From Lachnospiraceae bacterium (GTDB lineage Bacteria; Bacillota; Clostridia; Lachnospirales; Lachnospiraceae), in contig JAILCX010000056.1 of assembly GCA_024690205.1 (NCBI GenBank), positions 1 through 37,414 of the forward strand: a stretch of 37,414 bases of DNA. The letters run 5' to 3'. Below the pieces are notes generated by a model, which saw only the letters and a program-made list of their open reading frames with translations, did no database searches and had not been told where the DNA came from. Shown piece after piece: positions 24,242-33,342 of this stretch (positions are counted from its first letter, which is position 1; each line of letters opens with the position of its first letter). The position numbers and the translations under genes are program-made.

Positions 24242-26062
24242 ATGAAGGCGGGACGAGGATATTTTATCAACAAATTGATAACGGTCATCCCGGTACTCAT
24301 CCTGATAGTCGCAGTTGCAATTGCTTATGACTATTACTTTGATCTTAACGATGATGTATTGATGAAGGATATCCTTGCGGGTACATATTTTACGACTCCT
24401 TTTTCCCGCAATATGCAGATGCTCTGGCCGCTTTCAGCGCTGGTTTCAGTGTTGTACCGCCTGGTTCCGCATGTGGCCTGGTACGGGATAATGCTTACAG
24501 TATTCCAGTATGCATCGATCGTGGTGATCGCATACGGGATATGCAATATCCTTTTTGGTAAAGAGAAAACGTCCGGAGAAAATGCATCTGATGAAGAAAG
24601 ACGTCAGGATACAGCGAACGCAGTTAAACGACTTGCAGTATCGCTGGTCATCGTGCTTATATTATCATCACTCATGCTGTATCACCTTGTGTTTGTACAG
24701 TATACGATAACGGTAGCCATGATGTGTTCGGCAGCTGCGGTCCTTTTATGTACTGCAGACCCCGGTGTTGATATAAAAACTCACATAAAAAACCGTATAC
24801 CTTCGATCGTGATCATAACGCTTGCGTTTTGGTTAAGATCCGAGATGACGCTTCTGATGATCCCTTTTGTGGGAGCAGCATATGTGTACGGACTTTCTTT
24901 TGAAGATAAAGTATTTTCAAAGGAAAACAGAAAAAAATACGGCAGGGTCCTTGGGATCATCTTCCTTATCATGTTCTTAAGCTGGTATGCCGACAGTGTT
25001 GCCTATGGCAGCCGCGGCTGGAAAGCCTTCAAGAACATGTTTGATTCAAGGACAGAGCTTTATGATTATCAGGTTCCTTTTTCGTATGAAGGAAATGAGA
25101 GATTTTATGATGAAATGGGTCTTTCTCCTGAAGAGGCCGTACTTTTTGAAAACTATAACTACGGCATAGATCCCGAAATAGATGACGGCACAATGCACCA
25201 TGTTGCATCTTATGCAGGCGAATTAAGGGAACGTGATGAAAATTTCAAGGATAAGATAAAGGAAAAGTTAAGGATCTATCTTTATGAGATCACTCATCTT
25301 AAAGAGGTGCCCGGAAGCGATCACCCGTGGAATACGGTCGCTTTGATACTTTATTCATCGTGCATCCTGTGTACGGTTTTAGTCGGAAAGATATGGGAGA
25401 TCTGGAGAATTGCCGCTTTGTTTGTAGGGCGAAGCGCGATATGGCTTTATCTTCTTTTGGGAGAGCGAACGCCTGATAGGATCACGCATTCTCTTTACTT
25501 TATAGAGATAACGGTGCTTTTGGTCCTTTTTGTAAGGCTTATACAAAGAGTCAAAGAAGACGGATCGAAAGTCGTAAGAGCCATATACCGTGCGGTCATG
25601 ATATGCCTATTTCTTGCAGGCTTATGTATCCTCATACCGGGTGCTCAGGACACTTCCTATCAAAAGAGGGTACGTGAAAACATAAATGAACCGTATATTG
25701 AACTATTTAAATACATGGCGGATAATACGCAGAACATGTACCTTATAGACACTTATTCTTCGGTATCATACTCTGAAAAGATGTTTGATGACATTGCCTT
25801 TGTATCAAAAGCAAATTCAAACACTCTGGGAGGATGGGCCGCAGGAAGCCCCATAGAAGCTCAAAAGCTTGCAGCATACGGGATTGAGAACATGGAAGAA
25901 GGCCTTTTGAAGGATAATGTTTATTTTGTGAAAGATATGGATTTTGATGATATCTGGCTTAGGGCATATTATAAGTCGAAGGAAACGGATATCGTTTTGG
26001 GTATGGAAGAGATCATTGCAGACAGATTTGAGATCATGAGTGTTACAAAGATGGAGAATTGA
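24242..26062 (+). CDS. Polytopic membrane protein, GT-C-like, function unknown
   Basis: A 606-residue protein with about 11 membrane segments and an outer C-terminal domain of about 130 residues (from RENINEPYIELFKYMADNTQN). After the first span the sequence reads YYFDLNDDVLMKDILAGTYF, an acidic loop placed like the catalytic Asp pair of GT-C glycosyltransferases. A hydrophilic loop of about 100 residues (from SRGWKAFKNMFDSRTELYDYQVPFS) lies in the middle, likely outside. The protein family was not recognised. Sitting between the RffA aminotransferase (three bases upstream) and a GtrB-like enzyme, a role in glycan assembly is likely. Confidence 0.6.
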   Translation: MKAGRGYFINKLITVIPVLILIVAVAIAYDYYFDLNDDVLMKDILAGTYFTTPFSRNMQMLWPLSALVSVLYRLVPHVAWYGIMLTVFQYASIVVIAYGICNILFGKEKTSGENASDEERRQDTANAVKRLAVSLVIVLILSSLMLYHLVFVQYTITVAMMCSAAAVLLCTADPGVDIKTHIKNRIPSIVIITLAFWLRSEMTLLMIPFVGAAYVYGLSFEDKVFSKENRKKYGRVLGIIFLIMFLSWYADSVAYGSRGWKAFKNMFDSRTELYDYQVPFSYEGNERFYDEMGLSPEEAVLFENYNYGIDPEIDDGTMHHVASYAGELRERDENFKDKIKEKLRIYLYEITHLKEVPGSDHPWNTVALILYSSCILCTVLVGKIWEIWRIAALFVGRSAIWLYLLLGERTPDRITHSLYFIEITVLLVLFVRLIQRVKEDGSKVVRAIYRAVMICLFLAGLCILIPGAQDTSYQKRVRENINEPYIELFKYMADNTQNMYLIDTYSSVSYSEKMFDDIAFVSKANSNTLGGWAAGSPIEAQKLAAYGIENMEEGLLKDNVYFVKDMDFDDIWLRAYYKSKETDIVLGMEEIIADRFEIMSVTKMEN

Positions 26063-26066
26063 TACT

Positions 26067-27026
26067 ATGAAGATCAGTTTTGTGATTCCCTGTTACAGAT
26101 CGGAAAACACGCTTTCTTCGGTGATCGAAGAGATCGAAAACAAGATGAAAACAATGAGCGGATATGATCATGAGATCATATTGGTGAATGACTGCTCACC
26201 GGATCGTACTTTTGAAGTGATAAAGGATATCGCTTCAAAGCATGATAATGTAAAGGGCCTTTCGCTTTCGAAAAATTTCGGACAGCACAGCGCACTGATG
26301 GCAGGTTTCCACTATGTGACGGGAGACATTGTCGTATGTCTTGATGATGACGGCCAAACGCCCGCAGATGAAGCGGATAAGCTTATAAGTGCAGTTGAAG
26401 CAGGTGCCGATGTTGCTTATGCAAGATATGCGCACAAGAAGCATTCATTCTTCAGAAACTTCGGTTCAAGGGTGAATGACCGTATGACGCGCATTATGCT
26501 TGGAAAGCCCAAGGATCTTCATATTTCAAGCTACTTCGCAGCCAAAAGATTTGTGATAGATGAGATAACCAAATATACTTACGCATTCCCTTATGTCATG
26601 GGACTTGTTTTAAGAACCACAAAGAACATCGTAAACGTCGATGTGAACCACAGAAACCGTACGGTCGGAGAATCGGGTTACACATTCGGAAAGCTCATGT
26701 CACTTTGGTTTAACGGCTTTACCGCATTTTCGATAAAACCGTTAAGACTTGCAACGGGAGCAGGCATCACGTTTGCAGTTGTCGGATTTGTTTACGGTAT
26801 ATATACGATAATCAAAAAGATATTTATCCAGCCGCCCGAGCTTGTTACGGGATTTTCGGCCCTGATGTCAGCGGTTGTGTTTATAGGTGGAATGTTAATG
26901 CTCATGCTTGGACTGGTCGGTGAATACCTCGGAAGAGTTTATATTTCAATGAACAACTCGCCGCAGTATGTGATCTGCGAAAAGACAGGTGCTTTTGAGC
27001 AGACCGAAGTAGCCGATGAGCATTAG
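26067..27026 (+). CDS. Polyprenyl-phosphate glycosyltransferase, GT2 (GtrB/ArnC/DPM1-like)
   Basis: A 319-residue protein. The GT2/DPM1 domain starts FVIPCYRSENTLSSVIEEI and has ILVNDCSPDRT, LSKNFGQHSALMAGFHYVTGDIVVCLDDDGQTP (the DDD metal/nucleotide-sugar motif) and two C-terminal spans (about residues 230-290). Such enzymes move a sugar from UDP- or GDP-sugar to undecaprenyl phosphate at the inner face. The product then feeds outer GT-C transferases. The ATG at 26067 with GGAG is chosen over an in-frame GTG at 26040 that overlaps the previous gene. The donor sugar is not deducible. Confidence 0.9.
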   Translation: MKISFVIPCYRSENTLSSVIEEIENKMKTMSGYDHEIILVNDCSPDRTFEVIKDIASKHDNVKGLSLSKNFGQHSALMAGFHYVTGDIVVCLDDDGQTPADEADKLISAVEAGADVAYARYAHKKHSFFRNFGSRVNDRMTRIMLGKPKDLHISSYFAAKRFVIDEITKYTYAFPYVMGLVLRTTKNIVNVDVNHRNRTVGESGYTFGKLMSLWFNGFTAFSIKPLRLATGAGITFAVVGFVYGIYTIIKKIFIQPPELVTGFSALMSAVVFIGGMLMLMLGLVGEYLGRVYISMNNSPQYVICEKTGAFEQTEVADEH

Positions 27027-28608
27027 ATCGATCAAACCGATTAACTATATATTCGGATTGCTTTTTGCTTTTTCGATCGTCGCTGGATACCAGTGCGAAT
27101 TTTTCGGACGCCTTATCCCGGGATCATGGAAGACATACTTTTTCTTTGTTTTGGTCTTCGTGGTGGCAACACTCTTTTCTTATGTCTTTTGGGACATGAT
27201 AAAAGAAAGAGCAGATAGAGAAATATCTAACGATGATAAGACCACAAACCCCGGAAAGATTTGGGCCGGTTCATCCGTTGTTATATGGATATGCAATTTC
27301 ATAGTGTTTTTGGGAGTTTACCCCGGGTTCTTTGTATATGATGCATTTGAAGAACTGAACGAGACCATAACGCGTAGCTTTAACGACCAGCATCCCATAT
27401 TTCATGTTCTTAGCATGGGTGCAGTCATTCAGGCAATGCACAAGCTGACCGGAGATTACAATATATCCGTTGCGGTTTTCATTCTTTTACAGATGAGCTT
27501 TAATGCGATCATACTGGGCTATGTTGTAAGGGAACTTTACGTTGAGGCCAAAAATAAAAAGCTTTGCATCGGAGCACTCATATATTTTGCACTTTTCCCC
27601 GTGCTTATGATGTGCAATCTCTGTTCTGCAAAGGACTGCGTATTTACGGGACTTTTGGTGCTTTTGACGATCTATTTAAGAAGAATGTTTCTTGAAAGCG
27701 ACTTTGACAAAAGCAGCAAAAACCTCATAAAGCTTGGGCTTCTTTCAACCTTTATGATGCTTTACCGGAGTAACGGCGTTTATGCATTCATTGTATTTGC
27801 CGTGCTTGTTCTGCTTTTAAGGAAGGTAAGCAAAAGGACACTGACGGTGATGATCGTTTCCGTTATAGCATACTTTGTTATAAACACGGGTCTGCTTGGA
27901 ATAACGAATGCCCAAAGGGTTGGTCACCGCGAGATACTTACGGTTCCGATCATGCAGTTATCAAGGGTTTATGCCTATGATAATGAGAGCATGACGGGTG
28001 AAGAAAAAGCAAAGCTTGAAAGCTATATCCCGCGAGAGAATCTGCTTTCCTATACGCCGAAATGTTCAGACCTTGTAAAGATAGGATTCGATGAAAAAGC
28101 GTTTGAGGGCGATAAAGCAGGATTTTATAAGCTGTGGTTAAGTACCGGAATAAAGCACCCGGTTGCCTATATGGATGCGCTTTGCATGACCGGATACGGA
28201 ATGTGGTATCCCAATGCAACGATAGACGGATACAAAGGAAGAGAAGTCTTTACGTTTACGTATGGAGACAGTTCCTACTTCGGCTATGAGACAGAGCCTC
28301 CGGCTGAAAGACATTCCTTCATCCCTGCAATAGACAGGTTCTTCAGGTACCTTTCTATAGAGGGAGGAACAAGAGCGATCCCGATCGTACATTTTTTATT
28401 CTCGCCGGGATTTATGCTCTGGGTATTGTTGTTTATAATAGGTTATTTTGTATATACCCAAAATGTTTCAAAGGCTTTATCATATGCATTGCCGCTTACG
28501 GTGATCCTCACCTGTTTTATAGGTCCGATGAGCCTTGTTAGATACGCATTCTGTCTGTGGATCATAGTACCTTTCGGATTCACGGATATGTTTATTAAGG
28601 AAGAATAA
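27016..28608 (+). CDS. Polytopic membrane protein, DUF6020-like, possible GT-C
   Basis: A 530-residue protein with about 12 spans, starting inside the end of the GtrB-like gene (11-base overlap). The stretch VFLGVYPGFFVYDAFEELNETITRSFNDQHPIFHVL recalls DUF6020 proteins, which occur next to polysaccharide genes; it lies in the first large outer loop and carries Asp, Glu and His like GT-C proteins. LCSAKDCVFTGLLVLLTIYLRR follows. A hydrophilic loop at about 320-400 is probably outside. The overlap with the GtrB gene suggests that the pair work together, with the GtrB supplying the lipid-linked donor; this is an inference. Confidence 0.7.
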   Translation: MSIRSIKPINYIFGLLFAFSIVAGYQCEFFGRLIPGSWKTYFFFVLVFVVATLFSYVFWDMIKERADREISNDDKTTNPGKIWAGSSVVIWICNFIVFLGVYPGFFVYDAFEELNETITRSFNDQHPIFHVLSMGAVIQAMHKLTGDYNISVAVFILLQMSFNAIILGYVVRELYVEAKNKKLCIGALIYFALFPVLMMCNLCSAKDCVFTGLLVLLTIYLRRMFLESDFDKSSKNLIKLGLLSTFMMLYRSNGVYAFIVFAVLVLLLRKVSKRTLTVMIVSVIAYFVINTGLLGITNAQRVGHREILTVPIMQLSRVYAYDNESMTGEEKAKLESYIPRENLLSYTPKCSDLVKIGFDEKAFEGDKAGFYKLWLSTGIKHPVAYMDALCMTGYGMWYPNATIDGYKGREVFTFTYGDSSYFGYETEPPAERHSFIPAIDRFFRYLSIEGGTRAIPIVHFLFSPGFMLWVLLFIIGYFVYTQNVSKALSYALPLTVILTCFIGPMSLVRYAFCLWIIVPFGFTDMFIKEE

Positions 28609-28610
28609 TT

Positions 28611-31292
28611 ATGAAAAAAGTTATCAACATTAGTACAGCGATAAAAGCTCTCATACTGACATCTGCGATACTGTTTGTTTTGTCAGTATATCCCTGCAGG
28701 ATGTGGACGGAAGATAAAACATTCGGAACTCCGCTTCAGTCAGGTGAAAGTTCTCCCGTGATCAACTATTTAAATGATCTTACGGAAGTTTTTGTTGCAT
28801 CTGATACTCATCTTCAGTCAATAAGAGTCTATATAGACGAAAACACATACACCGACAAGTTTGAACTTGAGATAACGGACGGAAACGGCAAACACATAAA
28901 CACCGTTGAAGTTGATGTTCCCGAGGCACTTCCCGGATATGTCGATGTGGTTCTTGATGTTGATACAACGCCTTCTGAATTATACATACTGAAGTTCAGA
29001 TCACTGCAGTCTCTGTATCTTGCCACGGAGATATTTGTTCCTGAATCTCAGGTCCTTGTAGTTCCTTACTACAACGATACACCGCTTGACGGAAAAGCCT
29101 GTGTCATAGATTTTGAATACAGGGTTCCTGTTTCAACCGCAAGGAGCTTTTTGATCATAGGTATAGTTGTCCTTACAGCTTTGGTGCTTTGGGCCATTAC
29201 GGACAAGGTAATGACCGGCACACAAAAAGACAGCCTTGTCACGGTTGAGACTGCCATGAAAAATATTCTCAATCCGCTTACGGCTGTTTTGCTCGTAGCC
29301 TGTATCGGATTCATAGCACGCGGATATGTGAGCGAATATGCTCCCGATAACGTATTTGCTGTGATCTCGGTAATACTGCTGGGGCTTTTGCTCTTTTATG
29401 CGATCAACCACAAAAGGGGAATACCCCAGACCACGCTTCCCGATTATCTTCGTACACACTCATCGGGGATCATTCAGTCGATAGGTATCGCCTTTGCAAT
29501 ACAGGCTTGCTGTGAGTATGTTGCAGGTCTTTATGATATTCATCACCGCGTCGCTGAGCGTAAGGAGATGATAGGATTTGCGATAGCACTCATCGCGATG
29601 TTTGCTTTTTCCGAGGTATTTAACCTCTATAACCTTATATATGTTGTTATTTCGGTCATAGGAGCGCTCATCTATTACAGACTGAACGTTACACCCGAAA
29701 TGACACCGGATGACAGGTTCGTATTAAAAGGAAATGCGATCGTAGCCATACTGCTTGGATTTATCCTTATAAGGACCGTTAAGGGGATCATCCAAAAGAA
29801 GCTCACAAGGCCGCTTATCCCATGTACGGCGATAGCAGCACTTACATTTGTGATGCTCGTTGTGTTCAGGAACACAAGATGGTGGACGGTTGCACTGGTT
29901 GTTTCGTTTACATTGTTCTTCCTTAACTATTCGATGTGGGACAAAAAGGAGACACTGCTTGCGAACGTCGTTCGCGGTGTCAGCATTCAGTTCATCCTTT
30001 GTACGATATGGTGCTGGCTTTACAGACCTTATACAACGTTCTGGTCTGCAAGATACACTCACTTTTTCCATACGGAGACCATTACGGCAACATACATGAC
30101 AGTTGTGTCATCAGTGTCTATAGTGCTTCTGCTCTCGAAGATATTAAGTGTCGTAAAGGCAGGTTCGGAAAATGGTGAAGAAAAGGCAACGGTGAGACTA
30201 GCCGATATCTGGAAGGAACTTGTTCTTTTCGGAACGGCAACATCTTATCTTTTATTCACGATCACTAGAACGGCTTATGCAGCAACTATAGCGGCGTTTG
30301 CCTTTGCGCTTATAATGACGTTCATTTCCTTCGGTAAAGGAAATATCAGGGCATGCCTTAAGACACTCGGATTTATGTGCCTTGGGGTTTTGGTGATGTT
30401 CCCCATTACATATGAGATACAAAGGACGGTTCCGGTTCTTGTATCAAAACCCTATGTGTACGACATTGAGGAATATACGGACAAGACTCTTCACGGAAGG
30501 GACCTTGCATCATCCGACTATATGATGATCGGACGTTTCGGAGAGCTCTTTTGCGAAAAGATGCTTGGTATGGAAGAGCACAGTTTTAAGATGTACTACC
30601 ATTACAAGGACCAGCCTGAAGTCAATGAATACAATGCGACCATGAAGCAGTTATACGGATTTGCCCAGGGTTATAAGTGGGACGGTCTTTTCATAACAGA
30701 TGAACAGTGGGATGAACTCCCGACTCATGAGATGTTCGTAATGTATATTGACAGATGCGAAGAGATGTACGGAACATCTGACGAGGAATATGTTGAAGAA
30801 AGTCCTGAAGCATCATCGGATGAAGCCGGAGTAACGGAAGCTTCGGCAGAAGATGGATCCGGAGTCGCAGATGAAACCGTATCTGACGGATCATCGGATG
30901 AAGGAAAAGATTATACCAGCGGAAGAATGGATATATTCCGCTCATATATAAAAGAGATAAATATGACAGGGCATGATACAATGGGAGCGACGCTTGAAAG
31001 CGGAGAGATCGCATCTCATGCGCATGATGTATACCTTCAGATAGCATTTGATCACGGAATACCGACGATGATCATATTCCTTATCTTCGGACTTACCGTG
31101 TTCATATATACGATAATATATTGCAAAAAAAGCAATGACAGATATGCGGTATTACCGGGAACTATGATAGTGGCATTTGCGGTTGCCGGCGTTGTGGAAT
31201 GGGTATTCCATCTTTCACATCCGCTTACATTTACCATGCTGCTTTCAATGGTACCTACCCTGTTCCCATGCAAAGATAAAGAAAAAAGATGA
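28611..31292 (+). CDS. O-antigen ligase/polymerase-like membrane protein with large N-terminal outer domain
   Basis: An 893-residue protein, unusually long for the family. One N-terminal span (about residues 12-28) is followed by an outer, strand-rich domain (about 30-175; IRVYIDENTYTDKFELEITDGNGKHINTVEVDV), then about 12 spans. The segment FTITRTAYAATIAAFAFALI holds the conserved Arg of O-antigen ligases, and SHAHDVYLQIAFDHGIPTMIIFLIFGLT (about 800-828) is the typical HAHNxYL outer-loop and helix motif. Between them is an acidic, serine-rich linker (about 720-770; EESPEASSDEAGV). Such enzymes transfer or polymerise lipid-linked glycans at the outer face. Which reaction it does here is unknown. 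Confidence 0.8.
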   Translation: MKKVINISTAIKALILTSAILFVLSVYPCRMWTEDKTFGTPLQSGESSPVINYLNDLTEVFVASDTHLQSIRVYIDENTYTDKFELEITDGNGKHINTVEVDVPEALPGYVDVVLDVDTTPSELYILKFRSLQSLYLATEIFVPESQVLVVPYYNDTPLDGKACVIDFEYRVPVSTARSFLIIGIVVLTALVLWAITDKVMTGTQKDSLVTVETAMKNILNPLTAVLLVACIGFIARGYVSEYAPDNVFAVISVILLGLLLFYAINHKRGIPQTTLPDYLRTHSSGIIQSIGIAFAIQACCEYVAGLYDIHHRVAERKEMIGFAIALIAMFAFSEVFNLYNLIYVVISVIGALIYYRLNVTPEMTPDDRFVLKGNAIVAILLGFILIRTVKGIIQKKLTRPLIPCTAIAALTFVMLVVFRNTRWWTVALVVSFTLFFLNYSMWDKKETLLANVVRGVSIQFILCTIWCWLYRPYTTFWSARYTHFFHTETITATYMTVVSSVSIVLLLSKILSVVKAGSENGEEKATVRLADIWKELVLFGTATSYLLFTITRTAYAATIAAFAFALIMTFISFGKGNIRACLKTLGFMCLGVLVMFPITYEIQRTVPVLVSKPYVYDIEEYTDKTLHGRDLASSDYMMIGRFGELFCEKMLGMEEHSFKMYYHYKDQPEVNEYNATMKQLYGFAQGYKWDGLFITDEQWDELPTHEMFVMYIDRCEEMYGTSDEEYVEESPEASSDEAGVTEASAEDGSGVADETVSDGSSDEGKDYTSGRMDIFRSYIKEINMTGHDTMGATLESGEIASHAHDVYLQIAFDHGIPTMIIFLIFGLTVFIYTIIYCKKSNDRYAVLPGTMIVAFAVAGVVEWVFHLSHPLTFTMLLSMVPTLFPCKDKEKR

Positions 31293-33166
31293 GTAAAGAC
31301 AAAGAAAGAAAGCCTTTCAACGTAAAAAAACTATACAGACGGACAGCGCTTATCATCTACGATATCATCAGTATAATCGCGGCCAGTTATCTTGCGCTTG
31401 TTATAAGATATAACTTCAGTATCCGCGAGATACCTGATTATTTCCTGCGCCCCGTAACGAGATTTTTGCCGATAGGTGTGGTAACGACACTGCTTATCCT
31501 GTTCTTTTTCAGGATGTACAGTTCGCTGTGGGCCTTTGCAGGCGAGACAGAGCTTCAGAACCTGCTTATATCGTGCTTTTGCTCGACGATAGTTCAGGTT
31601 GTCGGATTACAGTTTTTCAGGATAAGCGGAAACAGGGCGGTTCCGGGAAGTTACTATTTCCTTTACCTTTTCTGCCTTATAAGCCTTATCTTCATAAGCC
31701 GTTTTTCATACAGGTTCTTAAGATCACAAAAGCATAAGAACCGTAACAGGAAAAACACGATCTCCGTTATGGTCATCGGTGCAGGTGAAGCAGCTAACAC
31801 GATCATTAAAGAGATAGTGAACTCAAACTTCTCAACCATGGTCATAAGATGCATCATCGACGATGACAAGGGTAAATGGGGAAGATTCATTCAGGGTATC
31901 AAGGTACTTGGCGGCAGAGACAAGATAATCGAGTATGCCGAGGCTTTTGAGATAGACGAGATAATAATAGCAATGCCTTCCGCAACAAGGCAGACCATAT
32001 CCGAGATCCTCGATATCTGTAAGGAGACGAACTGTAAGTTAAGGTCTCTACCCGGAATGTATCAGCTCGTTAACGGAGAAGTTTCAATAGCAAAACTCCG
32101 TGATGTAGAAGTTGAAGACCTTCTTGGCAGAGAGCCTGTTGAAGTAGATATCGATTCGATCCTTGGGTATGTCAGCGGCAAAAGGGTTCTCGTAACAGGT
32201 GGAGGCGGATCTATAGGATCGGAGCTTTGCAGACAGATAGCATCACACAAGCCTTCTCAGCTTATACTGCTTGATATATACGAAAACAACGCATACGATG
32301 TTCAGCAGGAACTTCTGTCTAAGTATCCCGGGCTTAATCTTACCGTACTTATCGCATCGGTAAGAAATACCGCAAGGATGAACAACATCTTTGAAACCTA
32401 CAAGCCCGAGATAGTTTACCATGCAGCCGCTCACAAGCATGTGCCGTTGATGGAGACATCACCTAACGAAGCGATAAAGAACAACGTGCTCGGTACATGG
32501 AAGACAGCTCAGGCAGCAGCGATGAACGGAACAAAGCGCTTTGTCATGATAAGTACGGACAAGGCGGTAAATCCCACAAATATAATGGGAGCTTCAAAGC
32601 GTATCTGTGAGATGATAATCCAGACCTTTAACAGGCACTTTGATACCGAATTCGTGGCTGTAAGATTCGGCAACGTCCTGGGTTCCAACGGATCGGTCAT
32701 CCCACTGTTTAAAAAGCAGATAATGGAAGGTGGTCCGGTTACCGTGACCCACCCGGATATCATAAGATATTTCATGACCATCCCCGAAGCCGTATCATTG
32801 GTTCTTCAGGCAGGAGCCTATGCAAAGGGCGGAGAGATATTCGTTCTTGATATGGGTAAGCCCGTCAAGATCCTCGATCTTGCAAAGAACCTCATAAGAC
32901 TTTCGGGATACAAGGTTGATGAAGATATAAAGATAGAATTTACCGGCCTTCGTCCCGGAGAAAAACTCTACGAAGAGCTCCTTATGGATGAAGAAGGTCT
33001 TACCGAAACAGCTAACAGATCGATCTTTATCGGACGTCCCATAGAACTGAATGAAGATGAGTTCTTCTCAGATCTTAAGGAACTTAAAGATGCGGCTGTT
33101 CGGGAAGATGTAGATATCCGTCCTTTAGTCAAAAAGATAGTTGATACTTATACATATAGTGAATGA
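31289..33166 (+). CDS. Membrane-bound UDP-sugar 4,6-dehydratase (PglF/WbpM/CapD-like)
   Basis: A 625-residue protein of the large FlaA1/WbpM type. Four N-terminal spans (about 15-150) are followed by a degenerate Rossmann segment (VIGAGEAANTIIKEI, from about residue 160) and a catalytic short-chain dehydratase domain beginning VTGGGGSIGSELCRQI (about 300). The active-site region reads ISTDKAVNPTNIMGASKR, with Met in place of the usual Tyr before the Lys, as is known for WbpM/PglF. It converts UDP-GlcNAc to the 4-keto-6-deoxy intermediate, the first step to bacillosamine-type sugars. Its start overlaps the previous stop by four bases. The PglE-like gene follows after a structured 144-base element. 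Confidence 0.93.
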   Translation: MSKDKERKPFNVKKLYRRTALIIYDIISIIAASYLALVIRYNFSIREIPDYFLRPVTRFLPIGVVTTLLILFFFRMYSSLWAFAGETELQNLLISCFCSTIVQVVGLQFFRISGNRAVPGSYYFLYLFCLISLIFISRFSYRFLRSQKHKNRNRKNTISVMVIGAGEAANTIIKEIVNSNFSTMVIRCIIDDDKGKWGRFIQGIKVLGGRDKIIEYAEAFEIDEIIIAMPSATRQTISEILDICKETNCKLRSLPGMYQLVNGEVSIAKLRDVEVEDLLGREPVEVDIDSILGYVSGKRVLVTGGGGSIGSELCRQIASHKPSQLILLDIYENNAYDVQQELLSKYPGLNLTVLIASVRNTARMNNIFETYKPEIVYHAAAHKHVPLMETSPNEAIKNNVLGTWKTAQAAAMNGTKRFVMISTDKAVNPTNIMGASKRICEMIIQTFNRHFDTEFVAVRFGNVLGSNGSVIPLFKKQIMEGGPVTVTHPDIIRYFMTIPEAVSLVLQAGAYAKGGEIFVLDMGKPVKILDLAKNLIRLSGYKVDEDIKIEFTGLRPGEKLYEELLMDEEGLTETANRSIFIGRPIELNEDEFFSDLKELKDAAVREDVDIRPLVKKIVDTYTYSE

Positions 33167-33310
33167 GGTCTGAGAGGGGTATACGCTCCCCACGCAGACA
33201 CGCTTCCGCTCTGCGATTCGCAGTAACGGACACATAAGTCAGCAAAGAACGCTGACTAAGTGCCGACGCTCATCAAGGTCTGCTTAGGGGACATATACCC
33301 CTCTCAGACC
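33167..33310 (+). other. Structured 144-base inverted-repeat element between dehydratase and aminotransferase genes
   Basis: It starts on the base after the dehydratase stop. Arms GGTCTGAGAGGGGTATA (33167-33183) and TATACCCCTCTCAGACC (33294-33310) are a perfect 17-bp stem. Inside, TCCCC (33187-33191) pairs with GGGGA (33287-33291) and GCAGAC (33194-33199) with GTCTGC (33278-33283). Two hairpins sit in the loop: CTGCG-ATT-CGCAG (33211-33223, extended by TCCG/CGGA) and AGTCAGC-loop-GCTGACT (33237-33257, extended by CAC/GTG). No T-tract follows and no ORF is seen. It may be a miniature mobile element, a processed RNA or an mRNA stabiliser/attenuator. Repeat status cannot be tested from one window. 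Confidence 0.75.
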
Positions 33311-33342
33311 CGGCTACATATAGAGAAAGAAGGAATCATAAT

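Noticed and set aside
33167-33310. Structured element as a Rho-independent terminator
   Set aside because: No T-tract follows the last stem and the operon continues after 32 bases with a good ribosome site.
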